Below are positions 44,743 through 54,255 of a DNA stretch of 64,000 nt, one piece after another. The notes below the pieces were generated by a model. The model made no database searches. It saw only the letters and a program-made list of their open reading frames with translations, and was not told where the DNA came from. The translations under genes and the position numbers were made by a program. The DNA comes from Isoetes taiwanensis (Eukaryota; Streptophyta; Lycopodiopsida; Isoetales; Isoetaceae). Each line of letters starts with the position of its first letter. The stretch's first letter is position 1. The DNA lies in assembly GCA_021234155.1 (NCBI GenBank), contig JAJEKV010000028.1, positions 11,178,134-11,242,133 of the forward strand, given 5' to 3'.

Positions 44743-44957
44743 TATTAATCTAAGAATCGCTCTTAAGCAACACAGAATACTTTGAGTGGAAATCTTATTG
44801 AAACATGAATAATTCATACAGATATAGGACCATCCTGAATCTCCGGACTGCCGCTTTCAAGTTCCTAGGAACCAAAATAGCAACCTCCAAATACGTATGA
44901 TCCACCTGTCCACTACAGCACCATGGTTTATTTTGACACATCTTATAATTCCCAACA
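44743..44957 (-). repeat. 3' LTR of the copia element
   Basis: 215 bp, identical to 48334-48548 on visual comparison. It is preceded, in element orientation, by the polypurine tract and followed by target copy CTCGA. Confidence 0.95.
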
Positions 44958-45178
44958 CTCCCCCTCAAAATAAACCTACTCTTCTGTTTCAACGAACATT
45001 AATCTACTTAAATGTTCAGAACTTATAACTTAAAGAACAAAAACAGACTACCCTACAACAATAACAAACTTCCATCAGTATGAAGATCTGCTTCCTCGAA
45101 CAGTCTTCACAAAATCTGCAGCTTTCCTTAAACACTTGGAACAAGTGTCCTCAGTTCTGCTGCCAGAGATTTATGACT

Positions 45179-48100
45179 CTAAATATCTTCAATTCGCACC
45201 ATACCAAGTTCTGCAATACACTTGATAAATTTCTTCCTCCCAAGAGCTTTAGTGAACACGTCAGCAGTCATTTTGTCCGTTCTCAGATGATGAACCACTA
45301 TGTGACCTTCTGCAATCTTTTCCCTTGTGAAATGATATTGAACTTCAATATGCTTAGCCTTTGAAAAATTCGTTGGATGCTTAGCTAATGAGACTGCAGC
45401 AGAATTGTCATTAAAAATGACAGTGGCATCAGCCTGTGGTACATCCACATCTTGTAGGAGCCTTCTCAACCAGATGCACTCCTTAGTTGCACTACACAAC
45501 GCCATGTATTCAGCTTCACACGTGGACGCAGCGGTAGCTTTTTGTTTTCTGCTGCACCAGTCTACCACTCCCCCTTGCAGAAGGAAACAAAAACCTGTCC
45601 TTGACTTACGATCAGCAAGATCACCTGCATAGTCAGCATCTCTTTTAGAGTTTATATACTCTTGCATGCGACTGGTAATTTGCCGAGATCGAGCAGATCT
45701 CCTTACTGTATCAGCAACTTCCAATGGAGCTGGTTGCATGCTGAAAACAGTCACCAAATCATCAGATTCCCCTTCACTATCTTCAGGTTCGGATGGCAAC
45801 TCCACCTCATTTGCTGATTCAGACACCTCTATGGACTCGGACTTATCCTGGTCAGATTCATCATCACTAGAAGAGGACTCATTTAGATCAGGGATTGTTG
45901 CTTTCTTATCTCGTGCAAAGTCAAAATTGTGTTCATCAAAACGAACACTCCTTCTAATGAGAACCTTCTTGTGTGCTGGTACATACAATCTGTAACCTTT
46001 TGTCTCATTTGAATACCCAACAAAAATACATGGCACAGCTTTAGCAGACAATTTGTCCTTCCTAAGATGAGCGTAAGCATTACAACCAAACACTTTAGCA
46101 TCAATCATGTCTGGTTTTCTTCCAGTCCAAAGCTCTTCCGGAACTGCTGCAGGAGATGCTTTGGTGGGAACTCTGTTAAGCAAAAAACACGCTGTGTGTA
46201 CTGCCTCTCCCCAAAAGGAGATATCAATTGCATTGCCAAACAACATAGCACGGGCGCATTCCAAAATGGTGCGATTCTTTCTCTCCACGACCCCATTTTG
46301 CTGATGTTCTCCAGCCACGGATTTTTCATGTCTGATCCCAAACTCCCCACAAAAGTGTTCAAATTTGTGGTTAACAAATTCTCCCCCTTGGTCTGTTCTT
46401 ATGCATTTGAGAATCTGCCCACTTTGAGTTTCCACCATTCTTTTCCAAGTAACAAAAACATCAAAAACTTCAGATTTCCTTTTCAAGAAATACACCCAAA
46501 GTTTCCTAGTGCAGTCATCTACTATCAAAAGGAAATATTTGGCTCCTCCCAAAGAGGGAATTCTGGCTTTACCCCACACATCCATGTGCACCAGTTCCAG
46601 CCGAGATGTTGCCCTATGAGTTTTCCCTTTTGGGAACTGCCTTCTATGCATCTTACCGAGCATACACCCCTCACACAACCTGTTGGGTTTTCCAATTTGA
46701 GGCAGACCATGAACCAATTTATGTTCAGCCATCTTCTTCAATAAATCGAAATTGGGATGTCCCAGCCTTTCATGCCAAAGCTGGTTAGGATCCATGATGG
46801 AAGCCCTTAAAGCTGTCTTTTGTGACCAACTCAGTCTATACAAGTCTCCATCTCGGTCACCATAGGCAATCATTTTCCCTCCATGATCTTTGATAGTACA
46901 TCTTCCATGCCCAAACTGCACTATTAAATCAGCATCATCCAATTTCGAGATGGACAGCAGATTTGCTTCCAAATGTGGAACATGAAGTGTTCTCTTCAAC
47001 AAAATATCTCCTGTAGGCATTTTAAGCTTGATGGTCCCAACTCCAGCAATGTCTAAATTTCCTTTCCCAATTTTAACCTTACTGTTCATTATGCCCTTGT
47101 ACTCAACAAACAGATCCCTTTTTGATGTCATGTGGTCTGTAGCTCCCGAGTCCAAGTACCAAATCCCAAATGAAGTCTTTGCTACAAAATACCCAGCTGC
47201 ATCCCCTACTGTTACGCTGTCAATTGCTTCCCAAACACATTTTTTTATTATTTTGAATATATTTGAAATCACTGACCTAATCACACCAAACAAAAACAAC
47301 ATACAAATCCAGATTTTCACCTCCGAATGGTCATCTTCAACCTTGCTTGTCTTCTCTTTTACGCACACGAAGGCCTTTCCGGAAGAGACGAAGGAGTCAC
47401 TGCTTTCCACTGATCCATCTTCTGAACTGGACGAATCAGATTTGTCAACCTTGGATGCTTTATGTGCCCTTGCTTCCTTCTTGGATCTACCATCATCTTT
47501 CCTGCTCTCTGCTCCTCTCTTCCTTCTCTTGTCAGGCAATGGACAATCTTTTGCAAGATGCCCAACCTGATTGCAGTTATAACACTTCCTTTGTTCCTCC
47601 CTGCCACTTAAGAAAGCCTGAACCTCTTTTGAGGAACTCTTCCTCATACCCTTCTGGTTCTTCTCTTCTAGAAGCAGTTGCTGACAGGCCCATTCTAGAT
47701 TCACCTTTTCACTGGCTCCAACAATATTCTTAACATTGTTGTACGAACTTGGCAGCCCAAGCAAGAGAGCTCCTACCACCAGATCATCATCAAGCCCCTT
47801 ATCCATTCCTTGCAATTGCTTAGATGCCTGCCTTATAATTCCAATGTATTCTTCCATATTCATGCTCTCCTTCAGCTTTGTGCTAAATATCACCGAATAC
47901 AGATTTGCCTGAGTGGAAAAATGCTTTCGTTTATAAGCCTTTTGCAGTTCATCCCACGCTTCCTTTGCAGAAGGGGCTTCAGCGATTTGGGGCATCAAGG
48001 TGTCGTCCAAATATCTCAACATCCTACTCTTTGCCCTCCAGTCTTTCTGAACCCATCGATTCATTGCTTCCTTATCGGGTTCAGTTCTCACCTCAGTGAT

Positions 48101-48283
48101 TTGAGAACTTCCTTCACCCTTCACGTCTTGACCATCCTTTGAGGTTACCGTAAGCCTGAGATCTTCACCTGGCTTTGGTTCATCACCGCTTACAATCCCC
48201 CACAAGCCTTTTTCACAAAGCTTAGCTTGTACTCTGATGAACCAATAGTATGCATTACTGTGACTCAGGTTTTCTATCTTCAT
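45179..48283 (-). CDS. Copia Gag-protease-integrase-RNase H polyprotein without reverse transcriptase
   Basis: 1034 codons, uninterrupted. Order of domains: Gag (UBN2 type, residues ~1-230), zinc knuckle CYNCNQVGHLAKDC (~239-252), a Ser/Lys-rich linker, an unusual hydrophobic stretch WICMLFLFGVIRSVISNIF (~327-345), aspartic protease WYLDSGATDHM (~377), integrase zinc region HERLGHPN...CEGC (~506-545), integrase core with HMDVWG, RTDQGGEF and VERKNRT as the D, D, E residues (~570-680), and a Ser/Glu-rich linker. At NSKRDADYAGD (~868) it passes straight into RNase H with CEAEYMAL, FNDNSAAV and the H region, ending GMVRIEDI. Full copia polyproteins carry RVT_2 between linker and RNase H; about 350-400 residues are absent with the frame kept. 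Start chosen at the first ATG after the PBS. Confidence 0.93.
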   Translation of the reverse strand: MKIENLSHSNAYYWFIRVQAKLCEKGLWGIVSGDEPKPGEDLRLTVTSKDGQDVKGEGSSQITEVRTEPDKEAMNRWVQKDWRAKSRMLRYLDDTLMPQIAEAPSAKEAWDELQKAYKRKHFSTQANLYSVIFSTKLKESMNMEEYIGIIRQASKQLQGMDKGLDDDLVVGALLLGLPSSYNNVKNIVGASEKVNLEWACQQLLLEEKNQKGMRKSSSKEVQAFLSGREEQRKCYNCNQVGHLAKDCPLPDKRRKRGAESRKDDGRSKKEARAHKASKVDKSDSSSSEDGSVESSDSFVSSGKAFVCVKEKTSKVEDDHSEVKIWICMLFLFGVIRSVISNIFKIIKKCVWEAIDSVTVGDAAGYFVAKTSFGIWYLDSGATDHMTSKRDLFVEYKGIMNSKVKIGKGNLDIAGVGTIKLKMPTGDILLKRTLHVPHLEANLLSISKLDDADLIVQFGHGRCTIKDHGGKMIAYGDRDGDLYRLSWSQKTALRASIMDPNQLWHERLGHPNFDLLKKMAEHKLVHGLPQIGKPNRLCEGCMLGKMHRRQFPKGKTHRATSRLELVHMDVWGKARIPSLGGAKYFLLIVDDCTRKLWVYFLKRKSEVFDVFVTWKRMVETQSGQILKCIRTDQGGEFVNHKFEHFCGEFGIRHEKSVAGEHQQNGVVERKNRTILECARAMLFGNAIDISFWGEAVHTACFLLNRVPTKASPAAVPEELWTGRKPDMIDAKVFGCNAYAHLRKDKLSAKAVPCIFVGYSNETKGYRLYVPAHKKVLIRRSVRFDEHNFDFARDKKATIPDLNESSSSDDESDQDKSESIEVSESANEVELPSEPEDSEGESDDLVTVFSMQPAPLEVADTVRRSARSRQITSRMQEYINSKRDADYAGDLADRKSRTGFCFLLQGGVVDWCSRKQKATAASTCEAEYMALCSATKECIWLRRLLQDVDVPQADATVIFNDNSAAVSLAKHPTNFSKAKHIEVQYHFTREKIAEGHIVVHHLRTDKMTADVFTKALGRKKFIKCIAELGMVRIEDI

Positions 48284-48321
48284 CTTGATTTCCCTGCAGA
48301 AGCGTCCTCAAGAACGATACC

Positions 48322-48333
48322 GCTCTGATACCA
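48322..48333 (-). promoter_or_regulatory. Primer-binding site (initiator tRNA-Met)
   Basis: TGGTATCAGAGC on the minus strand, abutting the 5' LTR; complementary to the 3' end of plant initiator tRNA-Met, the usual copia primer. Confidence 0.9.
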
Positions 48334-48548
48334 TATTAATCTAAGAATCGCTCTTAAGCAACACAGAATACTTTGAGTGGAAATCTTATTGAAACATGAA
48401 TAATTCATACAGATATAGGACCATCCTGAATCTCCGGACTGCCGCTTTCAAGTTCCTAGGAACCAAAATAGCAACCTCCAAATACGTATGATCCACCTGT
48501 CCACTACAGCACCATGGTTTATTTTGACACATCTTATAATTCCCAACA
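48334..48548 (-). repeat. 5' LTR of the copia element
   Basis: 215 bp, identical to the 3' LTR; outer end TGTTGGG next to target copy CTCGA (48549-48553). Confidence 0.95.
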
Positions 48549-48650
48549 CTCGAATTGAAGGACTTGGAAGTTTTACATGAGCCCCTGTTCCATAAGAACT
48601 CACATCCATTCCCTGCTTCATTAAAAGTGCATGGGTCAGCAAGCAGCCAC
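48549..48650 (-). pseudogene. SSU72 fragment, second copy, split by copia
   Basis: Minus strand: THALLMKQGMDVSSYGTGAH, then VKLPSPSIR up to the copia target site CTCGA. The remaining codons (EPNVYSFGTPY-like) continue at 44700-44737 on the far side of the element. Equivalent to 30634-30765. Confidence 0.7.
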
Positions 48651-48904
48651 CTGGGAATTGCATCAAAATACAGAAGCATATATTTCAAGGACAAGATAAG
48701 CCGAGAAGTATGCGACTTACGCAGCTACGCTGATGATAAATCGGAAGGCAACCGGAAGAAAGCGTAACTTGATAAACTGAAAATACGATAGTCGGACTTA
48801 ACCCATCTTGATTGCTATATACTGAAAGAAGCATTGAAATCTAAATATGGGGACACAAATTACCTCAAACTGCTCCTATGTGCGTCCCTCTCCATTTCTG
48901 GCCG

Positions 48905-49215
48905 GTGTTCTTGCAATAATGGACAAAGCATGAAGGCGGTCACGAAGCTTCGTCTTGCGTGAGATCATACACAAGCATGTTGATGTGAAACATCCTCCAC
49001 TTCTAATACTATTGGCTCCAACTCTTCCTCCATCTTCCTTAATATCCTATCCCTCCTTGACAAAGACGGTTTTGAAAGGTCGAAACATCTCACTTTGCAC
49101 TTCCCATTTCGTTTTTGGTGTTGCCAATGCGAGAATTACCTCGGACTTCGACCTCACCTTGAAAATTTCTGTTCTTTCCCTCCACACTCTCTTGATGAGA
49201 CACTTTGCCGGTTTG
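48905..49215 (-). pseudogene. BolA-domain fragment, second copy
   Basis: Minus-strand equivalent of 30074-30407. It has the same internal deletion and frame break at EDVSHQHA / LVYDL and additional substitutions (for example the LQDELQTGL stretch is altered). The shared deletion shows it predates the split of the two units. Confidence 0.65.
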
Positions 49216-49961
49216 ACTCTCCATATAGAGTTGCAAGGTCTTTTATATCAATTTAAACATATTAAAAACCCATTACTTCTAGGCGATTGTAAGGCTTTGT
49301 TTCAGTCCTAGCATCTGAATAAAATCTGGACCTAATCTCAAAACATCTACAGCATTCGACCCAGATAAACCCTCTATCAATAAGGCTGCAAGTCCTTTAG
49401 TCAAAACAGAATCAGAATCAGCCTCTAAAAATAGCCGACCTTCTCCGTCCAACCAGGCCCGAACCCAAATCTGTGAAACGCATCCCTCCACCTTGTTTTC
49501 CTTGGTTTTGAACTCCTCTGATAGTGGGTTTCCTTTGCTATAGCGGAGGGGCTGTCATTTAAGGAAAATGTAGAGGAGAGCTTATGAGAAGGAGAGGAGA
49601 TGCGAAGGTCGGCTATGGCGGAACGGGACAGGCGGATCCGGCAGCTCCCAAGCCTAACCCTCCAGAGTCTAAAAATGAACAGATCCAGAGGCTTGATTAG
49701 AGGATATAAAGGAAATGGATGCAAGTGGTATACGAGGCAAATGAAGAAATCAAGAATCGATGTTTCAAGTGGGCTTGGATCGGACAAGATCTGCGAGAAA
49801 TTTGAAGAACGGATAATTCGAAACAAGTTAACAAGTTGAACCCTAAGAAAACCCTAAAAAAAACCTGAACCCTAAGAAAACCCTAAAAAAAGCCTAAAAA
49901 TAATAGGAGGATATCCACCACAGGATTTGCCCCCTTCTCTAAAATCAACGGCTAACAAAAG

Positions 49962-50080
49962 GGTGCACTCTAGAAATACTATTTAGTACACTTTGATGAA
50001 TACGGCCACCAAATCATATGAAAACCTTAGAGAAAACAGTACAAAAACAGAAAAAAAACCCCTTGTTATAATGCTAGATA
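49962..50080 (-). mobile_element. Helitron-like family K 5' terminus, copy e
   Basis: Reverse complement of the ~130-bp terminus: AGGGTGCACTCTAGAAATAC to ...ATGCTAGATA, followed at once by germin codons. It marks the right edge of the germin insertion. Confidence 0.7.
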
Positions 50081-50272
50081 TTCCAGCTCAATGTTGGCTC
50101 CAAACCAGCGCAAGCTCTTGTTGTCCTTAACTCTCAGAACCCTGGCTTCCAGATCATTGCCCATTCCACCTTTGGAACCAATCTCCCTAGTGAGGTCCTT
50201 ACCAAGAATTTCTTTCTTGATGCTGATACCGTGGAAGAGCTGCAGAATGTTGATTATCCAATCTTAACTTAA

Positions 50273-52330
50273 GAAATGGAGTACCATTTTCTTCTATAGA
50301 CTTCAAACTATTATATCACCTATTATTCCATCTATTTATGTATGTATCTATCTATCACATCTTATCTATAATATATATGAGGTCTATCTATTATTGTGGT
50401 TGGTTTGCAATTACATGCATCAGAAGAGGATTTGCTTATTAACATGGATTATTGATGATATGCTAGATCCTATTGATGATATGCTAGATCCTAATCGTAC
50501 ATACTGGAATAAAATAACAATGTTCTATAGAGAATACTTCTACCAATACCAACTATGGTTATTGTTTTCAAATTAGATCCACATCAAATTTGTAGCTTGA
50601 CTAATTCATCCCACGAAAGACTAAATTATGAATATCCAGCCCTAAAAATCCGACAACTTATTTTGAAAGAATTGAACTTCTAGCTATACTAAATAGAGTA
50701 GCTGGTGATGCAAATTCATGAAAAAATCCAAATTATTGGATGGGTGGCAACATAAATGCTTTGGCTAATGGCATATTTCATGTTTACTATTCTTGAAATA
50801 TGTAAAGGTTTACGTTTAGAAAGGTTGCAAGTTTTCTGGCTCCTTTGTGACGTTACATATTTTTCTGACCAAATTGTTGCATGTTAAGTTGTGCGTTCTT
50901 TCTTCCTTTGTTTCAAATCTCCCTCGTCAGTGAAAAAATATGAACTCCTCAATTCTATCAATTCAAATTCCTCTACTTGAATAAAATTTGGTGATTTGGT
51001 CATGGATTAAAAATAATGCAATGTTCCTCTGTGGGATAATCTTTTTAGTGATCCTGATATGTTTGGTCAAACATTTTACCTAAATGGAAAATAGCAAGCA
51101 CCTTGATGTTCCTAGACGTCATGAATTTACCAAATCAATAAGAGATAATCATTCTAATAGTTTTCTGGAAGCCTTCTATGGGTTCTATGCTTAAAGAGTT
51201 TGAACTTGCCATTTGAATCTACCATCTTATTGCATCTAAAATTTAGACTTTGAATAATATTGCACTCATAGTTAAAGTCAATAAGTTGACATTAGATCTG
51301 ATAAGCTTTGGACTTTTTTCCTTGACCTCAAAAAGGGTACTCTCATTCCTATGACACAGAAGTGAAGTGATGTTCTCATTGAGCTTTTTGAAAGTACTGA
51401 GTACAAATTGGTGCCCCTTACTAGGGGTAGAAATATTTGAAAAAACTTGAAAACTAAAAAATGATCCGAAACTAGACAATCATCAAGAGCATGACAAAGT
51501 AGAGAATACAAGATCAAAGATGAACCATCTGTCATGTCGGCTAACAAAAGGCAAGAAATCTGATGGCATCTTCTCATCGGATGTAAAAACCTGCCCTTTT
51601 GGAAATGAGAAAACGGTCGCCAATGCTCTGGAGAAATGCCTACGACACCTAAACCAAAGTAGAGACAACTGAAATGCGTCCCGCCAAACAAAAAGTTGAA
51701 GCATCAAAAAAGGATGAAGCGCGACTCTATGCACCCGGGCAACCAAGAGCCCTCCAAAAATAACCTGCAAAGTCAAGGCTGAAAACAAAAGGGAGAGGAC
51801 CGTCAGGGAGTTAGGCGCCTTGTGCATTAGAGTATCAGATATCTAATAAAGCTGGAGGCTCTAGGACCATGTCGAGAAAGAACTAACAGCCGACCAATTG
51901 GGAACCATCTGCGAAATGACGATCGTGAAAAAAAAATATTCAATTAGTGTTGCCTCGGAGGCTATAGTGCCATGCTGAGAGAGAATGAAAAAGAAGAATG
52001 TCTAAGAGGCTTGCCACACCAAGAAAGAATAAAATAATAAGTATGCCCCAGAGGCTACAGTGCCACACTGAGAAAAATGAAATATAAGAATATCCACAAT
52101 TGCAAAGACCATTGAAAAGAGACATGGAGGATATTGGAGGCTACACAGTGTCAGTGACCCAAGAAGTATAGGAAAATAGACAAAAACTAAAGATGGTCAA
52201 CTGACCAAAAGGAATTGGAATGGAATAATGGAATGGAATAATGGAAAATGAGAAAATGGAATGAAATAATGGAAAACGAGAACATGGACATGATCTATTG
52301 CAGGAGAACTATGAAGGGAGGGAGAGTGAA
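50273..52330. other. 3' flank of the germin gene, no recognised gene
   Basis: AT-rich. Short GATCCTATTGATGATATGCTA duplication near 50460-50490. Minus-strand frames at 51243-51827 are Ser/Phe/Leu-rich and overlap one another in different frames. They could be an eroded element, but nothing diagnostic is present. Around 52205-52270 there is a run of GGAATGGAATAAT variants. Confidence 0.4.
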
Positions 52331-52403
52331 GGAAACTGACAGGACAGGAAGGAGGAGAAAACTAGCTCAAGAGAACGTCAATGAATAAAAATAGGAGAAG
52401 AGG
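52331..52403 (+). repeat. Repeat H copy 2 (left part, split by L1)
   Basis: GGAGGAGAAAACTAGCTCAA, GAGAACGTCAATGAATAAAAA, TAGGAGAAGAGG. It is continued after the L1 insertion at 54180-54255 (CAGAATAAATAGGAGATGTG ... hairpin GTTCTATTGC-TATC-GCAATAGAAC at 54230-54253). A direct repeat of the whole lies at 55511-55645. Confidence 0.65.
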
Positions 52404-54165
52404 TCTCCGCATGGATGATGGGTCGCAACAGGTTTGCAATCAATTTGCGGATGATACATTCCTCTTTCTTCATGCAGATGAGTCCAATCTCCAGGCAGCC
52501 AAGAATATTTTGGATGCCTTTTCTTTAGCTTCGGGATGCTTGCTTAACTGGTCGAAGTGCTCGGCCATGTGGATACTGGAGGAACCTCCTCCTGCGTGGT
52601 TGAGTCAGTTTCCCTGGGCTCTAACACCGCCACACACAGCTGCCAAACTATTAGGCATACCATTTGGCTTGGACATTAATGCTAGGGCAATTTGGGCGGA
52701 GACATTACTGAAATTTTAAGCAACATTTGAATTGGGAGGGAAGTAAACTCACCATGGCTGGTAGGATTCGGTAGCCAAGTCGGTGCTCAGAAAGCACTCA
52801 TGTTTACGTGACCTCCCCGCATACTTGCGCCCGAAAGTGTGGTTAAGGAGTTGGATGACACCATTCGCAATTTTGTTTGGGGAGGGAATGAGGAGGGGGG
52901 CTACGGTGAAGGTGCATGGTGGAAGTGTGTGCGTCCCAGCATGTGGGGGGGCTTGGGTATGCTTGATGTGTCATTGCACATGAAGGTTACAGTGTCGAAA
53001 TTCATCTCGGCGGTTGTTGCGGGGAGCAACAATCCCGTGCTTGGCTCTGTTGGCCGTCGCTTAAACCGTCACTCTATTGTGTTTAGGAAGCCAGCTATTC
53101 GGCTCAGTTGCACGGGGGCTGTTTGAGGATTTGCGGCCATTCCCTCATGCTTCGCCTTTTCTTAAGGGTCTCCTGAAGGCCTGGAAGGTGGTCAAGGTTC
53201 TCTTTTCATTGGACCCTAGCAAGTGTATGGTAGCCTCATCGCCCTTTCTTTGGGTACCCTTAGACTCTGCATCTCCTTTGGCCTCTTCCCTACACCCAGG
53301 TACTCAGCGCCGATGGATTGCTGCAGGGGTAACATCTATCCGTGACTGGTATTGGGAGGGTCATCTGGCACCGTGGGAGTTTTTTAGGGAGAGATTTGGC
53401 CTTTGGCGGTGGGACATACGGATTTGGGCCAGAATTGCCAATGCTATTCCATTGCAGTTGACCGCGTTTGGAAGTCGCATAGTGGACTTGATGCATCTCA
53501 GTTTGTAGCATCGGCTTATGGGCTCCTAGCACTTCAGGACACGTTGCCGCCTTCGGATAAGTGGTCGCTTAAGCTTCCAGGGAGTAAGTGGCCCGCCATG
53601 TGGAAGTGGGCGTGGTTTCGTACCCTTTTGTGGCAGATCTTGCACCGTAGCCTCAGGGTGAATGTCCGAGTCCACAGGTTCAAGCCTCAGGTAGCGGAAA
53701 CATGCCCTTTATGTGGGAGGCGACGTGAGACCATTGATCACTGCTTTGTCCTATGCATAGAGGTAGGGGCAGCTTGGTTCTGGGTGAGAGCCCTCTTTGG
53801 GACTTCACTATGCAGTCAGAAGATTCTCTTGGGAGTCCTTCCTAGCAGGTGGGCAGTGGCCAAGCGGCAGGCGTTTCATTTATGCAGAGCTTGGCTTTTG
53901 TGGCTGATTTGGAAAAGACGGAGAGCGAAGGTCTTTCAGAATGCAGTGCTTAGCCCTTTTCGGCTGGTTCCGATCTTGAGGCATAAGTTTTGGCAGGCTT
54001 ACCAAGTCTCAAGCTTGTCTGGCACAGTTAAGCGGGAAATTTGGTCGACATTCTTACAGATTGTGGATCATGATGGGCGCTTCATTTCTTAGCACCACAC
54101 TTATCATTGTACTTGATCGCATTCTAGTGGTTTAATATATTCTTATATTCTTCAAAAAAAAAAAA
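52404..54165 (+). mobile_element. L1-type LINE, 5'-truncated, with poly(A) and target duplication
   Basis: Flanked by AAAATAGGAGAAGAGG (52388-52403) and AATAGGAGAAGAGG (54166-54179), with an A run (54154-54167) at its 3' end. This is a complete L1 integration signature. Frames encode the second half of ORF2: FADDTFLFLHADESNLQAAK (RT motif with the catalytic DD, ~52450), LGIPFGLD, then WAWFRTLLWQILHRSLRVN and CPLCGRRRETIDHCFVLC (zinc-binding C-terminus, ~53600-53760), ending near the stop at 54090-54092. Several frame shifts between 52.7 and 53.5 kb show it is inactive. Confidence 0.85.
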
Positions 54166-54255
54166 AATAGGAGAAGAGGCAGAATAAATAGGAGATGTGA
54201 GATGAGACATTCCCATCCAAGAAATGTCAGTTCTATTGCTATCGCAATAGAACCG

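Larger units (their letters stand above)
44743..48548 (-). mobile_element. Ty1/copia LTR retrotransposon lacking RT, 3806 bp
   Basis: The LTRs at 44743-44957 and 48334-48548 are each 215 bp and read identical throughout. On the element's own (minus) strand each runs TGTTGGGAATTATAAG ... GATTAATA. The target duplication CTCGA is at 44738-44742 and 48549-48553, and the empty sequence CTCTCGAATTGAAGG (complement) survives at about 30712-30726. The primer-binding site TGGTATCAGAGC (48322-48333) directly follows the 5' LTR and fits initiator tRNA-Met. A purine tract ATTTTGAGGGGGAG (44958-44971) precedes the 3' LTR. Identical LTRs mean a recent insertion. The coding region lacks the reverse transcriptase domain, so RT must have come from another element. 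Confidence 0.95.
43605..50080 (-). mobile_element. Composite insertion in the germin gene (family K unit, copy e, plus copia)
   Basis: 6476 bp. Read on the minus strand from 50080 it starts TATCTAGCATTATAACAAGG, then the BolA fragment, SSU72 fragment, unknown ORF and MITE, ending GTCACCCCCCGTGTG at 43605. Removing the copia element and one 5-bp target copy (3811 bp) leaves about 2.67 kb, equal to the twin at 29196-31870. The right junction is the family's usual terminus. The left junction lies inside the MITE, where host and MITE share TATTCAC. Confidence 0.8.
43068..50272 (+). pseudogene. Germin-like protein gene split by a 6.5-kb insertion
   Basis: Germin-like proteins are secreted cupins that bind manganese; some have oxalate oxidase or superoxide dismutase activity. 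The first part, 43068-43604 (179 codons), starts MAIKAGAIILAIVISSLL (signal peptide to about Ala24), then DPMQDYCIADL, the paired cysteines of the N-terminal loop, cupin box 1 PLHTHPRATEIIYVVSGRLY (metal ligands H, H, E) and box 2 GDVMIFPRGLIH. The second part, 50081-50272, resumes exactly at the next codons with FQLNVGSKPAQALVVLNSQN and ends VDYPILT plus TAA. No host base appears lost: CAC (43602-43604) and TTC (50081-50083) are adjacent codons. Without the insertion it would be an intronless, full-length frame of about 242 residues. As it stands, translation leaves the gene and stops at 43680-43682, so it is disrupted unless the insert is spliced. Confidence 0.9.

Noticed and set aside
46067-47570. 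Plus-strand ORFs of 180-225 codons inside the copia element
   Set aside because: Antisense shadows of the uninterrupted minus-strand polyprotein.
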